A stretch of 64,000 bases of DNA, from assembly GCA_963711705.1 (NCBI GenBank), contig CAVQFM010000021.1, positions 1-64,000 on the forward strand, written 5' to 3'. Position 1 is the first letter of the stretch, and the number at the start of each line of letters is the position of its first letter. Under the pieces are notes generated by a model. That model worked only from the letters and a program-made list of their open reading frames with translations, was not told where the DNA came from and searched no databases. Both the position numbers and the translations under genes were made by a program. The stretch is from RYN-230 sp963711705 (GTDB taxonomy: Bacteria; Actinomycetota; Actinomycetes; Streptosporangiales; Streptosporangiaceae). Below, in pieces: positions 25,672 to 33,357 of the stretch.

Positions 25672-26514
25672 TCACGGCCAGCCGGCCCCTGGCACGTCAA
25701 CCTGGGTGGCCAGGACCTGGCCGCTGCCGGGCGTGACCATCTCCGGCCCGGTCATGCCCTGCCACTCGGCCGCCACGATGAACAGCGTCGACCGGCCCGG
25801 CCCGCCCAGGGCGCAGGCGAAGCCACCCCGGTCCAGCTCGACGGTCTGCAGCACGGTGCCGCCCGCACCGACCCGCACACACCGCTGGGCAGGCACATCG
25901 GCGTACCAGACGGCGTCCTGCGCATCGGCGCAGATCCCATCGGGGGTACCGTCGCCCAGCTCAGCCCACACCCGCCGGCCGGAAAGCGCCCCGTCCGCGC
26001 CGATATCGAAGCCCACCAGCTGGTGGCCGTAGGAGTCCGCGACGATCAGCGTGGAGTTGTCGGCGGTCACCGCCATCCCGTTGGGGAAGGCGATGCCGTC
26101 AGCCACCTGGCGGACCGACCCGCCCGCGGTGACCTGGAAGACAAAACCCGGCTGGAACGCCTCACCGGCCATCGGGTTGAAGCCGGCCCGGTTCAGGTAG
26201 ATGTTGCCGCGCCCGTCGGCCACGATGTCGTTCCAGCCCGGCACGCCCAGGTCGGCGTGGGTGACCAGGGACCCGTCCGGTTCCCGGCGCAGCAGCCGCC
26301 CATCCGCTGACGAGACGATCACCAGCCGGCCATCCGGCAGCCAGGCGGTGCACAGCGGCAGCGACGTCACCCGGGCGACCACCTCACTGTGCCCGGCCAG
26401 GTCGACGGCGACCACCTCGCCCGCGGACCAGTCGGAGAAGTACAGCCGGCTGTCATGCCAGCGTGGCGATTCGACCAGCCCCCGGCCCGTGAGCAGTGTC
26501 CGTAGCTCGCTCAT
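25672..26514 (-). CDS. SMP-30/gluconolactonase/LRE family protein
   Basis: 280 residues from ATG 26514, after GGACGGG; in-frame starts at 26535 and 26562 are less likely. The six-bladed propeller is visible in repeats: LVESPRWHDSRLYFSDW with the metal-binding Glu, GVPGWNDIVADGRGNIYLN with the Asn/Asp pair, FPNGMAVTADNSTLIVADSY and DGTPDGICADAQDAVWYAD. These carry the divalent-metal ligands of SMP-30 lactonases. It likely hydrolyses a sugar lactone in the cytosol. It is convergent with helD and shares no operon with the first island, though its chemistry would suit sugar-acid metabolism. Confidence 0.9.
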   Translation of the reverse strand: MSELRTLLTGRGLVESPRWHDSRLYFSDWSAGEVVAVDLAGHSEVVARVTSLPLCTAWLPDGRLVIVSSADGRLLRREPDGSLVTHADLGVPGWNDIVADGRGNIYLNRAGFNPMAGEAFQPGFVFQVTAGGSVRQVADGIAFPNGMAVTADNSTLIVADSYGHQLVGFDIGADGALSGRRVWAELGDGTPDGICADAQDAVWYADVPAQRCVRVGAGGTVLQTVELDRGGFACALGGPGRSTLFIVAAEWQGMTGPEMVTPGSGQVLATQVDVPGAGWP

Positions 26515-26602
26515 CCCGTCCGCCCCTTCCGCCATTACGGCACTGCGCAAACGCATCCTCACCAGCTACACGAACGGCGGGCAGGCGGATCGACAGCCGC
26601 GG

Positions 26603-28900
26603 TCAGCGGCGGCCGAGCAACCGGCTGATGGCCTGCGCCGCGCGGCTGAAATCGGTGCCGAACGGGTTGTCCTGCACCACGTACGTCCAGGTGGCGCTGG
26701 GCCGTTTCAGGCCGGCCGCGGCCAGGTCGGCCCCGTCGGCAGTGATCGGCGCGGTGCGGAACGTCTCCTCGGTGGCCGCGGTGACCTCGCCGGTGAAATC
26801 GCTGAACATCCCGGTCAGCTCGCGGTTGAACTCCTCCACCGGGTTCAGCGCGGCGCCGAACGGGTTCGGGCCGTGCCCGAGCGAGCGCAGGTGGATGCCC
26901 TCCCGCAGGTCGCCCGCCCGGGCCAGGTACTCCGACCAGGCCCGGTCCAGGTGGCCGAGGGTGATCTGCCGGGCCGCCCCGGCCAGCACGCCGTCCGGCA
27001 CGGTATCCCGCAGCTCGGCCACCCGCTCGGGGCACGAGCGTTCCAGCGCGCGCAGCGCGGCGCCGGTGCGCAGCACCTCGTCGCGGTAGTCCAGCACGGC
27101 GCGCCGCTGATCCTCGATCAGCACGTTGTACCGCCACGTGTCGCGGTGGATCTGCAGCTGGGTGCCTTCGGCCACCCGCTGGGCGTGCGTCACGGTCGCG
27201 GCCGCCCGCGGGCTGGTTACCTCGCCATCATCGGTGGCGTCGACCGGCGGGGCGTCCGGCGCGCAGGAAGTGATCAGCTCGTCGGCCAGGCTGACGAAGA
27301 ACACTGAGCCGCCTGGGTCGCCCTGCCGCCCGGACCGGCCGCGCAGCTGATTGTCCAGCCGGCTGCTGGCGTGCCGGCCCACGCCGACGACCAGCAGCCC
27401 GCCCAGCCGGGCGACCTGTTCCGGATCGCCGCCGGTCCCGCCCAGCCGGATGTCGGTGCCCCGGCCGGCCATCTGGGTGGACACGGTGATCGCGCCGGGC
27501 GCGCCGGCCTCGGCCACGATCGCGGCTTCCTCCGCGTCGTTCTTGGCGTTCAGCACCACGCATGGCAGGCCGGCCTCGGCCAGGCCGGCCAGCCGCTCGG
27601 ACTCGGCCACGTCCAGGGTGCCGAGCAGCACCGGGCGCCCGGTGCCGTGCGCCGCGGCCACCTCGCCGACGACCGCCTCCTCCTTGTCCGCGGCCGTCCG
27701 GTACAGCCGGTCCGGCTGGTCGGCCCGGATGCACGGGCGGTTCGGCGGGATGACAGCGATCTCCAGCCCATAGAACTCGCGCAGCTGCTCGCCGACGGCG
27801 ACCGCGGTGCCGGTCATCCCGCACACCACCGGGTAGCGGCGGACCAGCGCCTGGGTGGTGATGCTGTCCAGGATCTCGCCGCTGTCGGTGGCCAGCAGCC
27901 CCTCCTTGGCCTCGACCGCCGCGTGCAGCCCGTCGGGCCAGCGCTGCAGCCGGGCCACCCGGCCCCGGGAGGGACTGACCAGCTGGACCCGGCCCTGCCG
28001 GACGATGTAATCCACGTCCCGGGTCAGCAGTACCTGGGCGTGCAGCGCGACGTTCAGCCGGGTGAGCGTGCCCAGCTGGCCGGCCGCGTACAGGTCGATC
28101 CCGTCCAGCGCCTGCTCCGCGATCCGGGCCCCGGCTTCGGTCAGGTAGACGTTGCGCCGCTCGTCATCCACCTCGTAGTGCAGCCGGGGCAGCAGCCGCC
28201 CGGCGATCTCCGCCATCTGCCGCCCGGACTCGGCGTCACCGGCCGAGCCGGCCAGCACCAGCGGGATCAGCGCCTCGTCGACCAGCACCGAGTCCGCCTC
28301 GTCGATCAGCAGCACGTCCGGGGCGGCGGTGACCAGGTCGTCCACATCGGCGGCCAGCCGGTCGCGGAGCACGTCGAAGCCGATCTCGCTGACCGGGGCG
28401 TAGCACACGTCGGCGGCGTAGGCCCGGCGGCGCTCGTCCGGGGTGCTGGCCTGGCCGAGCCAGCTGACCGTCACGCCGAGCCGGTCGTAGACCGGCCCCA
28501 TCCATTCCGCGTCCCGCCGGGCCAGGTAGTCGTTGACCGCCATGACCTGCACCCGGTGCCCGCGCCGCACGTACCCGGCCGCGGCCAGCGCGCCGGACAG
28601 GGTCTTGCCCTCGCCGGTGGCCATCTCGGCCACCTGGCCGGACAGCATGGCCAGCGTGCCGAGCAGCTGGACATCGAACGGCCGCTCGCCGAGCGCGCGG
28701 CGGGCGGCTTCCCGGCCCACGGCGCAGATCTCGCCGTCTTCGGTGGCCGCCCGGGCGGCCGCGGCCAGCTCCGCGTCGCCCAGGTCACGCAGGGCCGCCT
28801 CGCGGCCGGCGATGGGGGCCAGCAGTTCCTGGTAGCGGGCCAGGCTGGCCGAGCCGGGCTGCTGCAGAAAGCGCCGTACCCGGGAGCGCAGGCCAGTCAC
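26603..28900 (-). CDS. secA2: SecA2-like accessory preprotein translocase ATPase
   Basis: 765 residues, shorter than housekeeping SecA (about 900). Visible are AEMATGEGKTLSGALAAAGY with Walker A (96-100), VMAVNDYLARRDAEWMG, VLLIDEADSVLVDEALIPL (Asp200-Glu201), TQMAGRGTDIRLGG and SSRLDNQLRGRSGRQGDPG. It lacks the C-terminal zinc-binding tail of SecA1, as accessory SecA2 proteins do. It would power export of a subset of proteins through SecYEG. No accessory SecY or Asp genes are present here. It lies downstream of the restriction-modification genes, 83 bases from the methyltransferase stop on the same strand. Confidence 0.9.
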   Translation of the reverse strand: MTGLRSRVRRFLQQPGSASLARYQELLAPIAGREAALRDLGDAELAAAARAATEDGEICAVGREAARRALGERPFDVQLLGTLAMLSGQVAEMATGEGKTLSGALAAAGYVRRGHRVQVMAVNDYLARRDAEWMGPVYDRLGVTVSWLGQASTPDERRRAYAADVCYAPVSEIGFDVLRDRLAADVDDLVTAAPDVLLIDEADSVLVDEALIPLVLAGSAGDAESGRQMAEIAGRLLPRLHYEVDDERRNVYLTEAGARIAEQALDGIDLYAAGQLGTLTRLNVALHAQVLLTRDVDYIVRQGRVQLVSPSRGRVARLQRWPDGLHAAVEAKEGLLATDSGEILDSITTQALVRRYPVVCGMTGTAVAVGEQLREFYGLEIAVIPPNRPCIRADQPDRLYRTAADKEEAVVGEVAAAHGTGRPVLLGTLDVAESERLAGLAEAGLPCVVLNAKNDAEEAAIVAEAGAPGAITVSTQMAGRGTDIRLGGTGGDPEQVARLGGLLVVGVGRHASSRLDNQLRGRSGRQGDPGGSVFFVSLADELITSCAPDAPPVDATDDGEVTSPRAAATVTHAQRVAEGTQLQIHRDTWRYNVLIEDQRRAVLDYRDEVLRTGAALRALERSCPERVAELRDTVPDGVLAGAARQITLGHLDRAWSEYLARAGDLREGIHLRSLGHGPNPFGAALNPVEEFNRELTGMFSDFTGEVTAATEETFRTAPITADGADLAAAGLKRPSATWTYVVQDNPFGTDFSRAAQAISRLLGRR

Positions 28901-28983
28901 CCGGCTGCCCGCCCGGTCCTGGTCAGCGTGGCCGTCGTCACCACTCCATAGTGGACCAGCCGGTCACCTGGTCGGGCCGCCGC

Positions 28984-29979
28984 TCAGCGGCTGGCCAGGC
29001 TGGCGTGGTGGCCCGGGTCGGCCGGCCGGGGCCCAGCGTGGGTCAGCGCGTCCCGGATCGCGGTGCCCAGGGCCCGGGCCACCGGCGGCGGGAACGCGTT
29101 GCCCACCTGCCGGTAGGCGGCGGTCTTCCGGCCGGAGAACTCCCAGGAATCGGGGAAGCCCTGCAGGCGGGCCACCATCCGCACGGTCAGCTTGGGCGGC
29201 TGGCCGGCCGGGAAGTCCGGCCCAGGCGCCTCGTCGGCGAGGCCGAGCCCGTTCACCCCGAGCGCCCGCCACGCCTCGCGGGCCCGGGTGGGGCCGAGGT
29301 CCGGGCCGCCGTGCTTCTTGCTGCCGCCGACGATCGTCGGGCCGATGCCACTGGCCCCGGCCGCCCAGGCGGCCGCCCCGGGCCAGCCCCGGGCGGCCAT
29401 CAGATCGGCCAGCAGCCCGCCTACCGGGCGCGGCGGCACCGCCGACGGCTCCGGCCAGCGGAACGAGGCGGCCCACGGCGCCCTGATCGCGACCAGCACG
29501 AACCGCGGCCGCAGCTGGGACACCCCGTGCTCGCTGGCCTGGACCAGGTCCCACCAGGTGTGGAAACCGAGGTCGTGCAGCCGCCGCAGGACCTGGCTCC
29601 GGTAGCCGTCGAACCGGCGGGCGGCCAGGCCGCGGACGTTCTCCAGCAGCAAGGCGCGCGGCCGTGCCTCCTCGACCAGCCGGAGCGCCTGCGGGAACAG
29701 GTCCCGCTCGTCGTCGTGCCCGAGCTGCTTGCCCGCGATGGAGAACGGCGGGCACGGCACCCCGCCGGCCAGCAGGTCGAGGCCGGCGAACGCCCGGCCG
29801 TCCACGTTCGCCACGTCTTCCTGGTTGACCTTCCAGTCCGCGCCCCGGTTGCGGCGCAGCGTCTCGCAGGCGTCGGGATCGAGCTCGACCACCGCCTCAT
29901 GCGTGAACCCGGCCTGCTCCAGGCCCAGGGCCTGGCCGCCGGCTCCGGCGCAGATCTCAAGGGAGGTCAGCTCACCCAC
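28984..29979 (-). CDS. DNA (cytosine-5) methyltransferase of an NgoMIV-type system
   Basis: 331 residues. SLEICAGAGGQALGLEQAGF binds S-adenosylmethionine, GGVPCPPFSIAGKQ holds the catalytic Cys76, LLLENVRGL carries the ENV motif, SQLRPRFVLVAIR is motif VIII and YRQVGNAFPPPVA motif X. A target-recognition region (about 190-260) lies between. GTG 29979 was chosen for its GGGAGAG site and because the SAM motif follows at once; the longer frame adds no conserved sequence. The endonuclease gene is 73 bases upstream on the same strand. It should protect the same site, expected to be GCCGGC. Confidence 0.92.
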   Translation of the reverse strand: MGELTSLEICAGAGGQALGLEQAGFTHEAVVELDPDACETLRRNRGADWKVNQEDVANVDGRAFAGLDLLAGGVPCPPFSIAGKQLGHDDERDLFPQALRLVEEARPRALLLENVRGLAARRFDGYRSQVLRRLHDLGFHTWWDLVQASEHGVSQLRPRFVLVAIRAPWAASFRWPEPSAVPPRPVGGLLADLMAARGWPGAAAWAAGASGIGPTIVGGSKKHGGPDLGPTRAREAWRALGVNGLGLADEAPGPDFPAGQPPKLTVRMVARLQGFPDSWEFSGRKTAAYRQVGNAFPPPVARALGTAIRDALTHAGPRPADPGHHASLASR

Positions 29980-30052
29980 GGTCTCTCCCTTCGGCGCCCG
30001 TCTCTCCGCAGATTGTGCCCGCCCCTCACGACAGTTCCGGTGTCCCACGCCG

Positions 30053-30817
30053 TCACCACGAGGCAAGTGTGTCCACGAGCAGCTCATAGCTGAGCACCCG
30101 CCGCTGGCCGGTCACCTCGTGCCACGCGTCCGCCTGCTCGGCATTGGCCGCAGCCGCCACACTTTCGGCCATCGCGTCGTACGCGATGTGGTACACGGCG
30201 TCCACCTCGCCCGTCCCCCGGGCGATGGACGCCAGCCTGGTCGGCAGCGGCTCCGCGGTCACCGTGACCAGGTGCGGCTGGCGGCCCCGGCGGTGCCGGA
30301 TCATCTGCAGGCATTCGTGCCGGATGTTCTGCACCCGGTCCGACCGGATCGTCCATTTGCAGGACACCGCGGCGTGCAGCGGCGGCAGGCCGGACGCGGT
30401 GCGCACCCGGGCCAGCGACACGGTGACATCCGGCTTGATCAGGTAGTCCATGCCGACCGTGACCCGCAGCTCAGGGTTGGCCCGGACCAGGGCATGCACC
30501 TCGGACAGGTGCGCGTACTGGTCGAACCGGGTGATCACCGCACCGCGCTCGATCCGCCAGCCGCGGTCCGGGTCGCGGCGCTGCAGCACCCAGCCGAGGT
30601 CCTCGCACACCGCCTGCTCCAGCGGCCCGCCGGGGTCCTTGGGCACGTCGGAAACGGTGCCCCGGTCGACCGCCAGGTGATCGAGCACGGCGGCGGCGAT
30701 GCGGACCGACTCGATACTGTCCACGTCGGCGAAGTTCGGCACCAGCGCCCAGCCGAGCTTGTTCTGCTTGGCGCTGGGCTTCCAGCCGAGCAAGTCGGTG
30801 GCAAAAGACGCAGTCAC
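30053..30817 (-). CDS. NgoMIV-family type II restriction endonuclease
   Basis: 254 residues from GTG 30817, after GGAG. The C-terminal half matches NgoMIV: MDYLIKPDVTVSLARV with Asp130, VSCKWTIRSDRVQNIRHECL with Ser152-Cys153-Lys154, and RRGRQPHLVTVTAEPLPTRL then ASIARGTGEVDAVYHIAY. This PD...SxK pattern is that of the NgoMIV/Cfr10I group, tetrameric enzymes cutting G^CCGGC. It is slightly shorter than NgoMIV (about 286). The paired methyltransferase follows 73 bases on. Activity is plausible since all key residues are present; specificity is inferred from family. Confidence 0.88.
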   Translation of the reverse strand: MTASFATDLLGWKPSAKQNKLGWALVPNFADVDSIESVRIAAAVLDHLAVDRGTVSDVPKDPGGPLEQAVCEDLGWVLQRRDPDRGWRIERGAVITRFDQYAHLSEVHALVRANPELRVTVGMDYLIKPDVTVSLARVRTASGLPPLHAAVSCKWTIRSDRVQNIRHECLQMIRHRRGRQPHLVTVTAEPLPTRLASIARGTGEVDAVYHIAYDAMAESVAAAANAEQADAWHEVTGQRRVLSYELLVDTLASW

Positions 30818-30885
30818 GTTCCCCACTCCAGCACAATCCGGCCGCACGGCCGGCAGGCTCACCGTAGCGGGCTGGCACGCCGGGT

Positions 30886-30916
30886 TTGACCTTTCCCCAG
30901 GGGCAGGCCACACGAT
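30886..30916 (+). promoter_or_regulatory. Candidate MerR-type promoter and operator
   Basis: TTGACC (30886-30891) is followed after 19 bases by CACGAT. Between them lies an approximate dyad, CCTTTCCCC/GGGGCAGG. A long spacer with a dyad inside is the layout MerR proteins act on. The gene at 30960 begins with a MerR domain, so autoregulation is inferred. Confidence 0.4.
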
Positions 30917-30959
30917 CGGGTTGCCGGGCAACCGCCCGGTCCAGGAAGGCGGTACCAGG

Positions 30960-32029
30960 GTGCTGACCATCGGCGAGTTCGGCCGGGCGTCCCGGCTGTC
31001 GGCCAAGGCGCTGCGGCTGTATGACGAGCTCGGCCTGCTGCGCCCGGCCCGGGTGGACCCGGATTCCGGATACCGGTTCTACGAGCCGGCCCAGCTGGAG
31101 CGGGCCCGGCTGGTGGCCTGGCTGCGCCGGCTGGGCATGCCGCTGGCCCGGATCCGGGTGGTGTGCGACGCGGCCACCCCGGATGAAGCCGGGGCGGAGG
31201 TGGCGGCGTTCTGGGCCCAGGCCGAGACCGACCTGGCCAGCCGCCGTGAGCTGGCCGCCTTCCTGGTCTCCCACCTGTCCCGGAAGGACACTGCGATGCC
31301 TGCTCCCGACACCGGCCTGACCATCCGCTACGCCGCGGCCTCGGACACCGGCCGCACCCGCCCGGTCAACCAGGACTCCGCCTATGCCAGCGCCCGGCTG
31401 CTCGCGGTCGCCGACGGGACGGGCAGCGCCGGGGACCGGGCCAGCGCCGCTGCCATCGAGGCCCTGAAGCCGCTGGCCGCCCCGGCCGCCGGCCGGGGGA
31501 TCTGCTCAACGCGCTGGCCCAGGCGGCCGAGCAGGCGGGCGTGGCGGTGCAGGACATCGCCGCCGCCGATCCGTCGCGAGACAGCGGGACCACGCTGACC
31601 GCGATGCTGTGGTCTGGGTCCCAGCTGGCCCTGGTGCATATCGGGGACACCCGCGCTTACCTGCTGCGTGACGGCCAGCTGTTCCGCATCACCCACGACC
31701 ACACCGTCGTGCAGAACCTGATCGACGAGGGCCGGCTGACCGCCGAGGAAGCCCGCTCCCATCCGCAGCGCGCCTTGCTGCTGCGCGCGCTGGGCGGCGC
31801 CAGCGGCTCCGCGCCGGACCTGTCGCTGCACGAGGCCCGGCCCGGCGACCGGTACCTGCTGTGCTCGGACGGGCTCAGCGCGGTCGTCCCGGCCGGCCGC
31901 ATCCACGAAGCGCTGCGCGCAGCCGCCGAACCCGGTGCAGTGGTGGCCCAGCTCATCGAGCTGGCTAACCAGGCCGGCGGCCCGGACAACATTTCCTGCG
32001 TGGTCGCCGACGTCCTCGAGGCAGCCTGA
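30960..32029 (+). CDS. MerR-type regulator fused to a PP2C-like phosphatase (frameshifted)
   Basis: The first frame begins GTG 30960 after AGGAAGG and encodes a MerR winged helix (LTIGEFGRASRLSAKALRLY, DPDSGYRFYEPAQLERARLV) and linker helices, then PP2C motif RTRPVNQDSAYASARLLAVA with ADGTG. A one-base shift at the G run 31495-31499 leads into DLLNALAQAAEQAGVAVQDI, MLWSGSQLALVHIGDTRAYL, YLLCSDGLSAVV and GGPDNISCVVADV, completing the phosphatase with its metal-binding Asps. Restored length is about 356 residues. The fusion suggests a transcription factor whose output is tied to Ser/Thr dephosphorylation. The shift is most likely a homopolymer error, though programmed frameshifting is not excluded. 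A MerR-like operator lies upstream. Confidence 0.82.
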
Positions 32030-32112
32030 GGTCAGGTCGCGTCCTTCCGGCTGGGTCACCCCGGACGGCGAATAGGCTGGTGAGCCGGGGTGGCCGAGCA
32101 ACCGGAGGAGCG

Positions 32113-33342
32113 TTGACGCTGGACCGCACGGATGGGCAGCCCGCTGTCCTGCTGCTGGAGAACATTCACCCCGATGCCACCGCCCGGCTGGTCAAGGACG
32201 GCTACCAGGTGCAGACGGCGGCCACGGCGCTGGATGAGGATGAGCTGATCGCCGCGCTGGCCGGCGTGCAGGTGCTCGGGATCCGGTCCGGCACCAAGGT
32301 CACCGAGCGGGTGCTCGGCGCCGCGCCCGGCCTGCTCGCGGTCGGCGCGTTCTGCATCGGGGTGAACCAGATCGACCTGGCCGCCGCGTCCCGCCGCGGG
32401 GTCGCGGTGTTCAACGCCCCGTTCTCCAACACCCGCAGCGTGGTCGAGCTGGCCCTGGCCGAGATCATCGCGCTGACCCGGCGGCTCACGGACAAGAACG
32501 CGCAGATGCACGCCGGCACCTGGGACAAGTCCGCGGCCGGCAGCCACGAGGTGCGCGGGCGGCGGCTGGGCATCGTCGGGTACGGCAACATTGGCGGCCA
32601 GCTCTCGGTCCTGGCCGAGAGCCTCGGCATGACCGTGTACTTCTACGACACCGCGGACAAGCTCGCGCTGGGCAACGCCCGGCGCTGCGGCACGCTGGAA
32701 GAGCTGCTGGAGATGTCGGACGCGGTCACCCTGCACGTGGACGGCCGGCCGGGGAACAGCGGGCTGTTCGGCGAGGCCGAGTTCGCGGCGATGCGGCCGG
32801 GCAGCCTGTTCCTGAACCTGTCCCGGGGCTTCGTGGTGGACCATGCCGCGCTGCGGCGGCACATCGAGTCCGGCCACCTGGCCGGTGCGGCCGTGGACGT
32901 GTTCCCGGAGGAGCCGAGGGGCCGGGACGGCGAATTCCGGTCCGAGCTGCGCGGGCTGCCCAACGTCATCCTCACCCCGCACGTGGGCGGCTCGACTGAG
33001 GAGGCCCAGCAGGACATCGGCGAGTTCGTCGCCGGGAAGCTGCACGACTACCTGGCCGCCGGGTCGACCTCGCTGAGCGTCAACCTGCCGCCGGTCGCGC
33101 TGCCGCACACGCCGGGCACGCACCGCCTGGTGCATCTGCACCGCAACGTTCCCGGCGTGCTGGCCAGCATCAACCAGCTGCTGGCCGAGCACGGGGCGAA
33201 CATCGAGGGCCAGCTGCTCGGCACCCGGGACGAGCTCGGCTACGTGCTGACCGACATCGGCACCGAGTACCCGGATGACATGCTGGCCAGCCTGCGCGAG
33301 CTGGATGTCACCATCCGGCTGCGCACCACTCAGCCCAGGTAG
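32113..33342 (+). CDS. serA: D-3-phosphoglycerate dehydrogenase (short, ACT-bearing form)
   Basis: 409 residues from TTG 32113 (GTG 32080 is possible but lacks a ribosome-binding site; GGAGGAG precedes the TTG closely). The 2-hydroxyacid dehydrogenase fold is clear: GAFCIGVNQIDLAAASRRGV, Rossmann motif GIVGYGNIGGQ, NLSRGFVVD with the catalytic Arg, the Glu of VFPEEPRG and LTPHVGGSTEEAQQDIG with the catalytic His. A C-terminal ACT domain (THRLVHLHRNVPGVLASINQ) senses serine, as in the E. coli enzyme. It makes 3-phosphohydroxypyruvate, the first step to serine. No operon partner. Confidence 0.93.
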   Translation: MTLDRTDGQPAVLLLENIHPDATARLVKDGYQVQTAATALDEDELIAALAGVQVLGIRSGTKVTERVLGAAPGLLAVGAFCIGVNQIDLAAASRRGVAVFNAPFSNTRSVVELALAEIIALTRRLTDKNAQMHAGTWDKSAAGSHEVRGRRLGIVGYGNIGGQLSVLAESLGMTVYFYDTADKLALGNARRCGTLEELLEMSDAVTLHVDGRPGNSGLFGEAEFAAMRPGSLFLNLSRGFVVDHAALRRHIESGHLAGAAVDVFPEEPRGRDGEFRSELRGLPNVILTPHVGGSTEEAQQDIGEFVAGKLHDYLAAGSTSLSVNLPPVALPHTPGTHRLVHLHRNVPGVLASINQLLAEHGANIEGQLLGTRDELGYVLTDIGTEYPDDMLASLRELDVTIRLRTTQPR

Positions 33343-33357
33343 CTGGCAGGCTGCGCG

